Shown: in pieces, positions 1-7,720 of the stretch | Layout: every line of letters starts with the position of its first letter | How positions within the stretch are numbered: the first letter of the stretch is position 1 | Origin: Chelativorans sp. AA-79 | GTDB taxonomy: Bacteria > Pseudomonadota > Alphaproteobacteria > Rhizobiales > Rhizobiaceae | DNA: 64,000 nt | Assembly: GCF_029457495.1 (NCBI RefSeq) | Contig: NZ_CP120361.1 | Span: 1,311,001-1,375,000, forward strand | Direction: 5' to 3' | Position numbers and translations under genes: made by a program | Notes under the pieces: generated by a model | Database searches by the model: none | Told to the model about the DNA's origin: nothing | What the model saw: only the letters and a program-made list of their open reading frames with translations

Positions 1-142
1 CGGCCAGTTCTGCCGTCCGCTCCAGCACGGTTGCGGGGTCGGAACTGCTGGGCGCGGAACAGTGCGCAAGGATGCGCCCTTCCACATCCACCAGCGCCGC
101 CCTGATATTGGTCCCGCCGATATCGATCCCGATCGCGCCCAT
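1..142 (-). CDS. ROK-family sugar kinase/regulator, N-terminal fragment
   Basis: Only the first 47 codons are inside the window; the gene continues past the left edge. The N-terminus carries the ROK/ASKHA phosphate-1 motif DIGGTN preceded by a hydrophobic strand, followed by the second strand of the ATPase fold. No helix-turn-helix precedes this motif, so a sugar kinase is more likely than a NagC-type repressor. The ATG at 142 starts 16 bases downstream of the stop of the aldolase gene, so the two are probably cotranscribed. In such an operon a ROK kinase would phosphorylate a hexose or amino sugar ahead of aldol cleavage. The substrate cannot be told from this fragment. Confidence 0.8.
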   Translation of the reverse strand, partial: MGAIGIDIGGTNIRAALVDVEGRILAHCSAPSSSDPATVLERTAELA

Positions 143-158
143 CCGGATACCCGTCCGC

Positions 159-1070
159 TCAGGCGACCCTGGCCGCCGTACGATGGCGGGCGATGATCGC
201 CTGGATCTCCCTCAGGCGCGGCACGGCGACGGTGACCAGCCGCTTCTCCGTCACGCTGCGGTCGAGCGAGATGCAGTCTTTCCACAGCGCGCGCCCGGCG
301 ATCACGCCCGAAGCGCCGTTGGCCATTGCCGCCTCCACCTGGGTGAGGAAGGTTGCATGGTCCACCCCGGCCGACAAGACGGCCCATGGCACATCCCGGC
401 AAAGGCGCGTCACCTCCAGGCAGATTTCAGGCGAGCCGGGGTAGGGGATCTTCAGCACCTTCGCCCCCGCGTCGAGGCAGAGCCTGACACCGCCCAGGAT
501 CAGATCCGGGAAACGACTGGCATAATCTTCCGGCGTTTCGCCCGGAAGCGCATAGGTGAGGAACTCGACGACCAGAAGGAGGTCCTCTGCCGCGAAGTCG
601 GCGATGACGCTGTCGAGGATGCGGAGATTGGCCGTGTTCGCCTCCGGCGTGTCGGAGCGCAGATAGATCATGATCTTGCCGCCCGTGCCGCCCAGCGCGC
701 GCACGCGCCGCGCGCCGATGCCGGACACGAGCTTCGATAGCCGATAGCCCTCCGGTGAAGTGTCCCAGCCCGAATCGTCGAGCCCGATCAGCAGGCCTGT
801 GCCGCGATCGAGCATGCCTTCATCGACCAGACCGGGCAGCGCGCAGACCGGGTCGACCAGCACGCAGCCCGCCTGGAGTGCCAGGAAACGGGTGATGTCC
901 GCCTTTGTCCTGCCGAGGACATCGTTGCCGATCGCGGCCTGCGCCTGCGGGTCGGCAGCGAGGAGCTTGCGCATGCCGCCGCGCTGGTCGCAGGCGATGA
1001 CCATCATCGCCCCATCGGCGCCGCAGATCTGCTGATAACCGCGGCGCTCGGCGGTTGTCATCGCGCTCAT
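159..1070 (-). CDS. LacD/YihT-type class I aldolase
   Basis: The 303-residue protein has the length and layout of the LacD/YihT family of Schiff-base aldolases, which cleave tagatose 1,6-bisphosphate or sulfofructose 1-phosphate to dihydroxyacetone phosphate and an aldehyde. Visible family features are an N-terminal ACDQRG strand near residue 26, and a C-terminal barrel strand AKVLKIPYPG in which Lys207 is the expected Schiff-base lysine. The ATG at 1070 is preceded by a strong AAGGAGGAG ribosome site at a normal distance. It is the first gene of a minus-strand unit with the ROK kinase and is divergent from the SorC-type regulator. Both tagatose-type and sulfosugar-type substrates are possible; I cannot distinguish them by eye. 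Confidence 0.8.
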   Translation of the reverse strand: MSAMTTAERRGYQQICGADGAMMVIACDQRGGMRKLLAADPQAQAAIGNDVLGRTKADITRFLALQAGCVLVDPVCALPGLVDEGMLDRGTGLLIGLDDSGWDTSPEGYRLSKLVSGIGARRVRALGGTGGKIMIYLRSDTPEANTANLRILDSVIADFAAEDLLLVVEFLTYALPGETPEDYASRFPDLILGGVRLCLDAGAKVLKIPYPGSPEICLEVTRLCRDVPWAVLSAGVDHATFLTQVEAAMANGASGVIAGRALWKDCISLDRSVTEKRLVTVAVPRLREIQAIIARHRTAARVA

Positions 1071-1187
1071 TGCATGCTCCTCCTTGAAGGCGGCGATCTC
1101 GCCGGCCGCCCTTTCGCATAAGCCGGCGATTGCATCGCCCGGTGAGTTGGGTCATGAATCCTGATGGGTTTGTCTGTAACATATTGC

Positions 1188-1201
1188 TGAAAGGATTTTC
1201 A
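1188..1201. promoter_or_regulatory. Candidate operator between aldolase and SorC-type regulator
   Basis: The divergent gap 1071-1239 contains an inverted repeat TGAAA-N4-TTTCA. It overlaps the AAAGGA ribosome-site-like sequence in front of the regulator gene. A SorC-family regulator usually acts on its own divergent promoter, so this is a reasonable autoregulatory site. The rest of the gap shows no further gene. The call rests only on symmetry and position. Confidence 0.25.
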
Positions 1202-1239
1202 AGCTGTCCGGCCAAAACGGTCCCGAAGCCACGCGCGCG

Positions 1240-2136
1240 ATGCTCTACACCGTGGCGAAGCTCCACTACGAGAGCGACATGAGTCAGGTGGACATCGCCA
1301 GGCGTCTCAACGTCTCCACGGCGACGATCTCGCGTCTTCTGCAGCGGGCGCGCGCCGAAGGCATCGTGCGCATCGAGGTGCGCGACCCCGTCGCGCCCGG
1401 TGCGCTTGCGGATCGGCTGGCCGAAAAGCTCGGTCTCGCGCGTACGGCTGTGGTGGAGACGCCGATCAACGACCCACTGCCGGCGCTTACCGATCCACTC
1501 GCGCAAATGCTGCTTGACTCAGGCCTTCGTGCCGGTTCGGTCGTCGCCATTGGCTGGGGCAGGGCGGTCCGCAGCGTGGTCGAGGTCGGTTTGCCGCGCA
1601 TCCCCGGTGTCCATGTGGTGCCGGCCACGGGAGGCATGCAGCAGCATCAGGCGCATTTCCAGGTGAACGAGTTCGTGCGCAGCGCTGCCGACAGACTGGG
1701 CGGTGTCCCTCATTTCATCCACGCGCCCTATCTGCCCGCACACGAGGCCCGGCAGGCCTTTCTCTCCGACCCCGCCATCCGCGACAGCGTGGCCCTCTGG
1801 GACCGGATCGACGTGGCGGTGGTGGGCGTTGGCCTGCCGCATGCGATGAATTCGCCGGAGGCAAGTGCTGCCACGCCCGGCGAGCAGGCGCTCGTCGATG
1901 CGGCGGGCGATGTGGTCCGCCATTATTTCGATGCCGATGGGCGGCTGATCGACTGGGACGGGGAGCGGCGCATGATCGCAGTGTCGCCAGAGCAGTTGCG
2001 GCGTGCGCGGCTGGTGATCGGTGTCGCCGCGGGGGCGGAGAAGGCGGCTGCGATCACGGGCGCCGCGCGTGCCGGGCTTATCAGCGCGCTCGTCACCGAC
2101 ACGCGCGCCGCCGAAGCGATCCTCGACCGGCTGTGA
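1240..2136 (+). CDS. SorC/DeoR-type sugar-responsive transcriptional regulator
   Basis: The N-terminus carries a winged helix-turn-helix typical of SorC regulators (MSQVDIARRLNVSTATISRL, about residues 13-32). It is followed by a sugar-phosphate-binding domain of the ribose-5-phosphate-isomerase-like fold, with a glycine-rich strand (VVAIGWGRAV) and VVGVGLPH further on. Members sense a phosphorylated sugar intermediate and repress or activate the adjacent catabolic operon. The total of 298 residues is slightly short, and ATG 1240 has no good ribosome site. An in-frame CTG at 1204, eight bases after AAAGGA, would add twelve residues; family members often have a short extension of that kind. 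It is divergent from the aldolase and upstream of the ABC importer, so either could be its target. Confidence 0.85.
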   Translation: MLYTVAKLHYESDMSQVDIARRLNVSTATISRLLQRARAEGIVRIEVRDPVAPGALADRLAEKLGLARTAVVETPINDPLPALTDPLAQMLLDSGLRAGSVVAIGWGRAVRSVVEVGLPRIPGVHVVPATGGMQQHQAHFQVNEFVRSAADRLGGVPHFIHAPYLPAHEARQAFLSDPAIRDSVALWDRIDVAVVGVGLPHAMNSPEASAATPGEQALVDAAGDVVRHYFDADGRLIDWDGERRMIAVSPEQLRRARLVIGVAAGAEKAAAITGAARAGLISALVTDTRAAEAILDRL

Positions 2137-2161
2137 CGTTGCCGGACCTCACCTTCAAAAC

Positions 2162-2196
2162 TTTCTGCGCGTAAAAATAGACTTTTCGCGCATAAA
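2162..2196. promoter_or_regulatory. Tandem operator-like repeats upstream of the sugar importer
   Basis: Two copies of the pseudo-palindrome TTT-N2-GCGC-N2-AAA lie here: TTTCTGCGCGTAAA at 2162-2175 and TTTTCGCGCATAAA at 2183-2196. They are 21 bp apart, about two helical turns, and end a few bases before a TTGACA box at 2201. The centre of symmetry is a CpG, as in LacI-family operators. They are plausible sites for the LacI-type or SorC-type regulator of this locus. Confidence 0.45.
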
Positions 2197-2200
2197 GTCG

Positions 2201-2232
2201 TTGACAGACCTGCCTTCCCTGACGACTAAATT
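2201..2232 (+). promoter_or_regulatory. Candidate sigma-70-type promoter
   Basis: A perfect TTGACA occurs at 2201-2206, followed at 18 bp or more by an AT-rich ACTAAATT stretch around 2225-2232 that only partly matches a -10 box. Transcription from here would give a leader of roughly 200 bases before the binding-protein gene at 2445. The neighbouring tandem repeats strengthen the case. Confidence 0.35.
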
Positions 2233-2341
2233 CATCCTGGGCGCGGTGATCATGATCGATGCCGCCGCCGGGGAGGAGGAGGTGCGGAAGGCCCTGCAGA
2301 ACCTGGGCCGAAGATCTGAAATATCTTTCTGAATAAAATTG

Positions 2342-2372
2342 CTTGACGTGCATCGCACGCCAAAGCGATCAT
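2342..2372 (+). promoter_or_regulatory. Second candidate promoter overlapped by a palindrome
   Basis: TTGACG at 2343-2348 and GATCAT at 2367-2372 form a -35/-10 pair with 18-bp spacing. Within the spacer is the inverted repeat CGTGC-ATC-GCACG (2347-2359), which extends imperfectly outward to CTTG and CAAAG. A protein bound there would block RNA polymerase, so this looks like a repressor-controlled start for the importer operon. The remainder of 2137-2444 shows no gene. Confidence 0.4.
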
Positions 2373-2444
2373 GGATGAAGCTGACCGGGCGGGAGGTCCG
2401 GGCAGTTTAGGCTTGGACCAGGGTCATGGAGGGAGGAGAATTCC

Positions 2445-3437
2445 ATGCAACGTCGTTCCATTCTCAAAGCCGCCGCCGTCGCGGCGGTTGCGCTCGGTGC
2501 CGGTCTCTCGGCGCTTCCTGCGGGCGCGCAGGACAAGAAGTTCACGATAGCGCTCATTCCGGGCCTCACCACGGACGCCTTCTACATCACCATGCACAAG
2601 GGCGCGCAGGCGGCTGCCGATGCGCTGGGCGTCGACCTGATGTTCCAGGGCGCGCCCGAGTTCAACCCGACGCTGCAGGTACCGGTGCTCGATGCGGTGA
2701 TCGCGCGCGGGCCGGACGCGATCCTGATCGCGCCGACGGACACCACGCAGCTCATCGAGCCCTTGCGCAAGGCGCATGACGCGGGCATCCCGGTCATCAC
2801 CGTCGACACCTTCATCGGGAACGGCCAGTACCAGACGGGCTCCGGCGAGGCGGATTTCCCGCTCTCCTATATCGCCTCCGACAACATTCTCGGCGGCCGC
2901 ATGGCGGCTCGCGCGCTGGGCGAGGCGATCGGCGGGGAGGGCAAGGTCTACGTCTCGAACGTGAAGCCCGGCATCTCCACCACCGACCAGCGCGAGGAAG
3001 GCTTCAAGCTGGAGATGGAGGAGAATTTCCCGAACATCGAGGTGCTGGAGACCCAGTTCAACGAGAACGACGCCAACAACGCCGCCTCGCAGCTCCAGGC
3101 GATGTTCGCCCGCAATTCGGACCTCAAGGGCGTGTTCGGCGCCAACCTCTTCTCGGCACTGGGTGCCGCCAACGGCGTGCAGCAGGCCGGGCAGACCGGC
3201 AACATCAAGGTGGTCGCCTTCGACGCGCCCACCTCCATCGTCGACAACATCAATTCCGGCCTGGTGGACGTCGCCATCGCGCAGCATCCCGCCGAGATCG
3301 GCTATTTCGGCGTGGTTTCGGCCTATGCCCACCTCACCGGCCAGTCGATCCCGACGCTGATCGGCACCGGCTTCACGGTGATCGACAAGTCCAACATCTC
3401 CGATCCGGAAGTGGCCAAATACGTCTATTCCGACTGA
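2445..3437 (+). CDS. Sugar ABC importer, periplasmic binding protein (RbsB-like)
   Basis: The 330-residue protein begins with a Sec signal peptide (MQRRSILKAAAVAAVALG, cleavage near AGAQ-DKK at about residue 28). It then shows the type-I periplasmic binding fold used for ribose, fructose, xylose and polyols: TIALIPGLTTDAFYITMHKG at the start, a central GVDLMFQGAPEFNP, and a C-terminal hinge DVAIAQHPAEIGYF. It delivers a sugar or polyol to the permease encoded next. It is the first gene of a binding protein-permease-ATPase operon. A good GGAGGAG ribosome site precedes the ATG. Ligand identity is not readable. Confidence 0.92.
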   Translation: MQRRSILKAAAVAAVALGAGLSALPAGAQDKKFTIALIPGLTTDAFYITMHKGAQAAADALGVDLMFQGAPEFNPTLQVPVLDAVIARGPDAILIAPTDTTQLIEPLRKAHDAGIPVITVDTFIGNGQYQTGSGEADFPLSYIASDNILGGRMAARALGEAIGGEGKVYVSNVKPGISTTDQREEGFKLEMEENFPNIEVLETQFNENDANNAASQLQAMFARNSDLKGVFGANLFSALGAANGVQQAGQTGNIKVVAFDAPTSIVDNINSGLVDVAIAQHPAEIGYFGVVSAYAHLTGQSIPTLIGTGFTVIDKSNISDPEVAKYVYSD

Positions 3438-3452
3438 TCGCTGGAACAGGCG

Positions 3453-3475
3453 GCCCCCGGCCGGACGCCGGGGGC
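3453..3475 (+). terminator. Intercistronic hairpin after the binding-protein gene
   Basis: A perfect 9-bp stem GCCCCCGGC/GCCGGGGGC with a 5-base loop lies 15 bases after the stop codon. No T-run follows, so it is better read as an mRNA-stabilising or partially attenuating hairpin than as a full terminator. This would keep binding protein in excess over the membrane parts. Confidence 0.6.
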
Positions 3476-3530
3476 TCTGCCACTCGACTTGGTCCCCGTG
3501 CGGATCCCCCGCGCAAAACCGGACAAGGGC

Positions 3531-4616
3531 ATGAGCTCGACGCAAGAACTACAGAAGACCGGTCATGAGGCCGCCGCTTCGCACGATCCCGTGGCGCCGC
3601 AGGCCGATCACGCCGAGCGCGCGACGAGCGTGGTGCAGCGCATCGCGGACCTCAGGGCATGGCTGTTCCTCGCAGCCCTGATCCTGGCCTTCGAGGCATG
3701 GGCGCGCTACGATTTCGACGGCACGTTCATTCTCAATCCCTACAACCTCCAGTCGATCGCCATCTTCGCGGTGGCGCCGCTGCTTCTGGCAAGCGGGCAG
3801 ACCTTCGTCATCATCTCCGGCGGCATCGACCTTTCGCTGGGCTTCATCATGGGGCTGGCGGCCGTGGTCACCGCCCATGTGGTGAATTGGGCCACGCCTT
3901 CGCTCGGCATGCCCTTCGCCGTGCTCACGGGCGTGCTTGCCGGTGTCGCCATCGCCGGCGTGCCCGGCCTCATCAACGGGCTGCTCGTGGCGAGGCTGCG
4001 GGTCCCGCCTTTCATCGGCACGCTCGGCATGTTCGGCGTGGCCCGCGGCGTGGCCTTCCTCTTCGCCGGCGGCACCGTGGTGCCGGTGCAGGGCAATTCC
4101 TTCTTCTCCATGCTCGGCAACGGCCGCTTCCACGGCATTCCCTATATCGTCATCGTCACCGCGGTCTTCGTGCTCGTCATGCATTACCTTCTGAGCCAGA
4201 CCCGGTTCGGCCAGCACAATTACGCCATCGGCGCCAATGTGCAGGCGGCGCGCCGCGCCGGCATCAACATCAAGTCGCATCTCACGCGCCTCTATGTGCT
4301 TTCCGGCCTCTGCGCAGGATTGGCGGGCGCGCTCTACGCGGCCCGCTTCAATGCCGGCGCGGCCCAGGCGGGCGAGCCGCTTCTGCTCGACAGCGTCGCT
4401 GCGGTGGTGATCGGCGGGGCGAGCCTGTTCGGCGGGTCGGGCACCATCTTCGGCACGGTGGCGGGCGCGCTCGTCATCGCCGTCATCCAGTACGGCCTCG
4501 TGTTCATCAATGTGGAGCCCTTCTGGCAGTTCATCAGCGTCGGCGTCGTCATCATCATCTCGGTGCTGATCGACCAGGCGCAGCGGCGCTTCAGCGGAGG
4601 GCGGGTCGATGAGTAG
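3531..4616 (+). CDS. Sugar ABC importer, permease (RbsC/FrcC-like)
   Basis: The protein is a polytopic membrane permease of the ribose/xylose/fructose type. It has about eight to ten hydrophobic segments and the family signatures GQTFVIISGGIDLSLGF and a late AVVIGGASLFGGSGTIFGT loop. ATG 3531 gives 361 residues and is preceded by an AAGG element; an in-frame TTG at 3489 would add 14 residues but has no ribosome site. The N-terminal 45 residues are hydrophilic and longer than usual. The last codons overlap the ATPase start by 8 bases, indicating translational coupling. It forms the transmembrane channel for the sugar bound by the preceding binding protein. Confidence 0.92.
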   Translation: MSSTQELQKTGHEAAASHDPVAPQADHAERATSVVQRIADLRAWLFLAALILAFEAWARYDFDGTFILNPYNLQSIAIFAVAPLLLASGQTFVIISGGIDLSLGFIMGLAAVVTAHVVNWATPSLGMPFAVLTGVLAGVAIAGVPGLINGLLVARLRVPPFIGTLGMFGVARGVAFLFAGGTVVPVQGNSFFSMLGNGRFHGIPYIVIVTAVFVLVMHYLLSQTRFGQHNYAIGANVQAARRAGINIKSHLTRLYVLSGLCAGLAGALYAARFNAGAAQAGEPLLLDSVAAVVIGGASLFGGSGTIFGTVAGALVIAVIQYGLVFINVEPFWQFISVGVVIIISVLIDQAQRRFSGGRVDE

Positions 4617-5367
4617 CCTCGAGAAGGCCGCGCCCGTCCTGGAGGTGCGCAACCTGTCGAAGCATTTCGGCGCGATCCAGGCCTTGAACGACCTTTCCAT
4701 GTCGGTGCATCGCGGCGAGGTGGTGGCGCTCGCCGGAGACAACGGCGCGGGCAAGACGACGCTCATCAAGACGATCTCCGGCGTCTTCCGGCCGACCTCC
4801 GGCGAAATCCGTCTCAACGGTCAGCCGGTCACCTTCGCCACCCCTCAGGAGGCGCGCGACAAGGGCATCGAGACGATCTACCAGGACCTGGCGCTCGCGG
4901 ACAACCTGTCGATCGGCGCCAACATCTTCCTGGGGCGCGAGCCCATGACGCGACTCTTCGGCCTGTTGCCGGTGCTCGACCGCAGGGCGATGGCCGAGGC
5001 CGCACGCTCCACCATGGCCCTGCTCGATTTCCACGTGAACCGCATGGATGCGCCCGTCTCCAATTTCTCGGGCGGCCAGCGGCAGGCGGTGGCGATCGGG
5101 CGCGCGGTCTACTGGGACGCGCAGATCCTCATCATGGACGAACCGACCGCCGCCCTCGGCGTGCCGGAACAGCGCAAGGTGATCGCGCTCATCCACCAGC
5201 TCAAGGCGCAGGGACGCGGCGTGATCTTCATCTCCCACAATCTGCAGGACATCTTCGCCGTATCGGACCGCATCGTCGTCCTCCGCCGCGGCGTGATGGC
5301 GGGCGAACGGCGCATCTCCGAGACGAGCCATGACGAGGTGGTGAAGCTCATGGTCGGTGGCGGGTGA
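4609..5367 (+). CDS. Sugar ABC importer, single-domain ATPase (FrcA-like)
   Basis: This ABC ATPase has 252 residues, half the length of RbsA/XylG-type fused ATPases, and resembles the single-domain FrcA type of rhizobial sugar importers. Walker A is GDNGAGKTTL, the signature is FSGGQRQAVAIGRA, and Walker B is ILIMDEPTAAL with the switch histidine in ISHNLQD. The ATPase would act as a homodimer to power the permease encoded upstream. It overlaps that gene by 8 bases. It ends the operon, about 95 bases before a terminator-like hairpin. Confidence 0.92.
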   Translation: MSSLEKAAPVLEVRNLSKHFGAIQALNDLSMSVHRGEVVALAGDNGAGKTTLIKTISGVFRPTSGEIRLNGQPVTFATPQEARDKGIETIYQDLALADNLSIGANIFLGREPMTRLFGLLPVLDRRAMAEAARSTMALLDFHVNRMDAPVSNFSGGQRQAVAIGRAVYWDAQILIMDEPTAALGVPEQRKVIALIHQLKAQGRGVIFISHNLQDIFAVSDRIVVLRRGVMAGERRISETSHDEVVKLMVGGG

Positions 5368-5462
5368 TGCGCCATGGCTCCATGCCCCCTCTCTTCCCGG
5401 CATCTATCTCGCTGCCAATCGTCGACCTTGGCGAATGACAGGATCGCCGGCGCAAGCTCATA

Positions 5463-5483
5463 TCTCCCCCCTGGCGGGGGAGA
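5463..5483. terminator. Bidirectional terminator-like hairpin
   Basis: TCTCCCCC-CTGGC-GGGGGAGA forms an 8-bp stem between two convergent genes, the sugar ATPase (+) and the LacI-type regulator (-). It is followed by AAAG rather than T-rich sequence on the plus strand. The rest of 5368-5574 shows no gene. Confidence 0.45.
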
Positions 5484-5574
5484 AAGCAGTTTCAGCATCT
5501 TGGCCGGAGTGAAACGGAGGCCAAGTGTTGGAAATCGCAAGAGAGGGGGTATGCACCTGTCTGTTCGGACAGAC

Positions 5575-6612
5575 CTACGCCGAGGCCCGCAACACGAGTT
5601 CGGCGTTGACGAGAACCTGGTCGCCATCCGTCCGCGGCGCGTCGGCGGGCTTGGCCGGGTCGAGCTTGGAAAGCAGAAGGCGGATGGCGATGCGCCCCAT
5701 CTCCGCCGTGTTCTGCGACACGGTGGTGAGCGGCGGCCAGATATATTCGCTCAGGGAGTGGTTGTCGTGGCCGGCGACCCTGAGGTCGCAGCCGGGCTCA
5801 ATCCCCACCTTCAGCCCCGCCTGGTGCACCGCCGCCAACACGCCGAAGGCCACCCGGTCGTTGCCGCACAGAACGCTGCGGGTGGGAAAGCCGCCTTCGC
5901 GCAGCACGCGGCCGGCCTGCTCATGGGCGAAGCGCTCGAAGTCCCAGGTGGTCGACGGCTCTGTGGGAACGATGACGGGCTCGAGCCCGCGCCGCTCCAT
6001 GGTGGCGATATAGGCGTTGCGGCGCGCGGCTGCGTTCGCGTTCACCGCCGGCATGTCGAAATAGCAGGGGCTGTCGCCGAGTCGCGTCAGATAATCGGTG
6101 ATGAGGGCGACGGACTGGGCATTGTTGGTGCCCACGAAGGGCTCCTCCCCATCGAAGGGCGCATCGATGAAGATGATCGGAACATTGCGCGCCAGAGCCT
6201 TCAGCTTGCCCGGATGGTCGCGGGTGCCCACCGGCGCCATGATGATGCCCGCGACGTTGAGCGAGGTCAGCATCTCGATCGCCTCCGCCTCCAGTTCCGT
6301 GCGCCCCTCGGAGGAAAAGGCGAAGCTCAGATAGCCCGCGCGCGAGGCCTCCATCTCGATGCGGCGGCGCAGATCCATGTAGAAGGGGTCGAGCGAGCTC
6401 GGAAAGACGAGGCCGATGATCTTGGCGCGACGGCGGTTCAGGTTCACGGCGAAGAGGTTCGGGCGGAAGCCCGTCTCGCTCAGGCCCGCCTCGATCTTCT
6501 CGCGCACCTTCGCCCGGACGGAACCCGGATCCTGGAAATATTTGGAGACGGTCGGGCGCGAAAGGCCGATCGCTTCGGCGAACTCCTCCATGGTTCTGAT
6601 GCGCTTGCGCAT
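5575..6612 (-). CDS. LacI-family transcriptional regulator
   Basis: The protein starts with a LacI helix-turn-helix (MEEFAEAIGLSRPTVSKYF, about residues 8-26) followed by the hinge helix and a periplasmic-binding-protein-like effector domain (IGLVFPSSLDPFYMDL, GIIMAPVGTRDHP, RVAGHDNHSLSEY). The start chosen is ATG 6612, which gives 345 residues, the family norm; a longer in-frame reading would add 27 non-conserved residues. It is divergent from the kinase-led catabolic operon with about 115 bp between them, and convergent with the importer operon. It is therefore the likely repressor of one or both, released by a sugar or sugar phosphate. Confidence 0.9.
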   Translation of the reverse strand: MRKRIRTMEEFAEAIGLSRPTVSKYFQDPGSVRAKVREKIEAGLSETGFRPNLFAVNLNRRRAKIIGLVFPSSLDPFYMDLRRRIEMEASRAGYLSFAFSSEGRTELEAEAIEMLTSLNVAGIIMAPVGTRDHPGKLKALARNVPIIFIDAPFDGEEPFVGTNNAQSVALITDYLTRLGDSPCYFDMPAVNANAAARRNAYIATMERRGLEPVIVPTEPSTTWDFERFAHEQAGRVLREGGFPTRSVLCGNDRVAFGVLAAVHQAGLKVGIEPGCDLRVAGHDNHSLSEYIWPPLTTVSQNTAEMGRIAIRLLLSKLDPAKPADAPRTDGDQVLVNAELVLRASA

Positions 6613-6698
6613 TTCTGCCCGTCCCCTTGGAAAGGCAGGCGCTCCTGCCCGTCCGGCTACCAAGGCGATGCCATCGCAGGACAGTGAAGTCAAAACAA

Positions 6699-6714
6699 TT
6701 TTAACGCGATGAAA
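6699..6714. promoter_or_regulatory. Candidate operator in the LacI-type regulator/kinase divergent gap
   Basis: TTTTAACGCGATGAAA is a palindrome of the form TTT-N-A-N-CGCG-N-T-N-AAA centred between the two divergent genes. It ends 13 bases before the GTG of the kinase and overlaps the region where its promoter and ribosome site must lie. It is a good candidate for autoregulation by the adjacent LacI-type protein. Confidence 0.4.
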
Positions 6715-6727
6715 GAAGTGATTTTAC

Positions 6728-7720
6728 GTGCCAAAAGAAATTTCCTTTGACAGCGGAAAGGATAGTCGCCGCCCGGTGCGCGTGGGCGCGATCGGAGAAC
6801 TCCTGGTCGAGTTCGTCGCCGCGCAGAAGGACACGCGGCATCTCCGCCCGGCGGATTACCGGGGGCCGTTCCCATCGGGCGCGCCGGGCATCTTCATAGA
6901 CCAGGCCGCCAGGGCCGGGGCAGAGGCCATATTCGCGGGCGCCGTGGGCGCGGACGCCTTCGGCGCCGTTATCCGCGAGCGCCTCTCGTCGGCAGGCGTG
7001 GACGATCGCCTCATCCGGACCGCCGAAGGCATCCCCACGGGGTCGGCCTTCGTCGCCTACAACAGCGACGGCAGCCGCGATTTCGTCTTCAACATCGCCC
7101 ATTCGGCGGCAGCCCGCCTGCCGGAGGCGGAGGAATGCGTCGCCGTGCTCGAAGCGTTCGGCGTCGACGTCTTCCACATCTCCGGCTCGGCTCTTGCCGA
7201 TCCCGCCATGCGGACGACGGCCCTTGCCGTCTGCCGCGCGCTTGCGGAACGCGGCGCTGCGATCTCGCTAGACCCGAATATCCGCAAGGAACTGCTCGGC
7301 GAAAGCGGCTATCTCGATGCGCTGTGGGAGCTGATGGAGCTTGCGGCTTATGTCCTGCCGAGTGACGCGGATGCGGAGGTGCTCTTTCCCGGCGAGACGT
7401 TTGCCGCTTATGCGGACCGGCTCCTTTCCGCCGGCAAGCATGCGGTTGTGCTGAAGCGCGGGGAGGAGGGCTGCATAGGTGTGGCGCGAGGCGGGGAGAT
7501 GGTCTCCATCCCCGCGCACAGGGTCCGGATGGTCGACCCGACGGGAGCGGGCGACTGCTTCTGCGCCACCTTTGTCACACACTTTGCCGGCGGGCGGAGC
7601 CTCAGCGATGCGCTCGCCTATGCAAACGCCGCAGGCGCGCTCGCCGTCGGCAAAATCGGGCCCATGGAGGGCAATTCGAGCCTTGGCGAAATCCAGGCGC
7701 TGCTGGAGGCTAGCACGTGA
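6728..7720 (+). CDS. PfkB-family carbohydrate kinase
   Basis: This 330-residue ribokinase-fold kinase phosphorylates a sugar with ATP. It shows the N-terminal GAIGELLVEF strand, the SLDPNIR strand and the C-terminal PfkB signature with the catalytic aspartate in DPTGAGDCF. The start is GTG 6728, with AAAGAAG about 8 bases upstream; no suitable ATG exists nearby. Its stop overlaps the GatZ-type gene (GTGA), so the two are translationally coupled. By context it probably makes a ketose phosphate (fructose, tagatose, psicose or similar) for the next enzymes. Assignment beyond the PfkB family is inference. Confidence 0.9.
   Translation: MPKEISFDSGKDSRRPVRVGAIGELLVEFVAAQKDTRHLRPADYRGPFPSGAPGIFIDQAARAGAEAIFAGAVGADAFGAVIRERLSSAGVDDRLIRTAEGIPTGSAFVAYNSDGSRDFVFNIAHSAAARLPEAEECVAVLEAFGVDVFHISGSALADPAMRTTALAVCRALAERGAAISLDPNIRKELLGESGYLDALWELMELAAYVLPSDADAEVLFPGETFAAYADRLLSAGKHAVVLKRGEEGCIGVARGGEMVSIPAHRVRMVDPTGAGDCFCATFVTHFAGGRSLSDALAYANAAGALAVGKIGPMEGNSSLGEIQALLEAST

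Noticed and set aside
2021..2332. A small open frame bridging the SorC-type gene end and the importer leader
   Set aside because: It overlaps the regulator in another frame and runs through the promoter elements. It has no plausible start signal.
2424..4817. Two long minus-strand open frames opposite the sugar importer genes
   Set aside because: They lie opposite clear ABC genes, overlap each other and carry His/Asp/Arg-rich nonsense typical of antisense frames.
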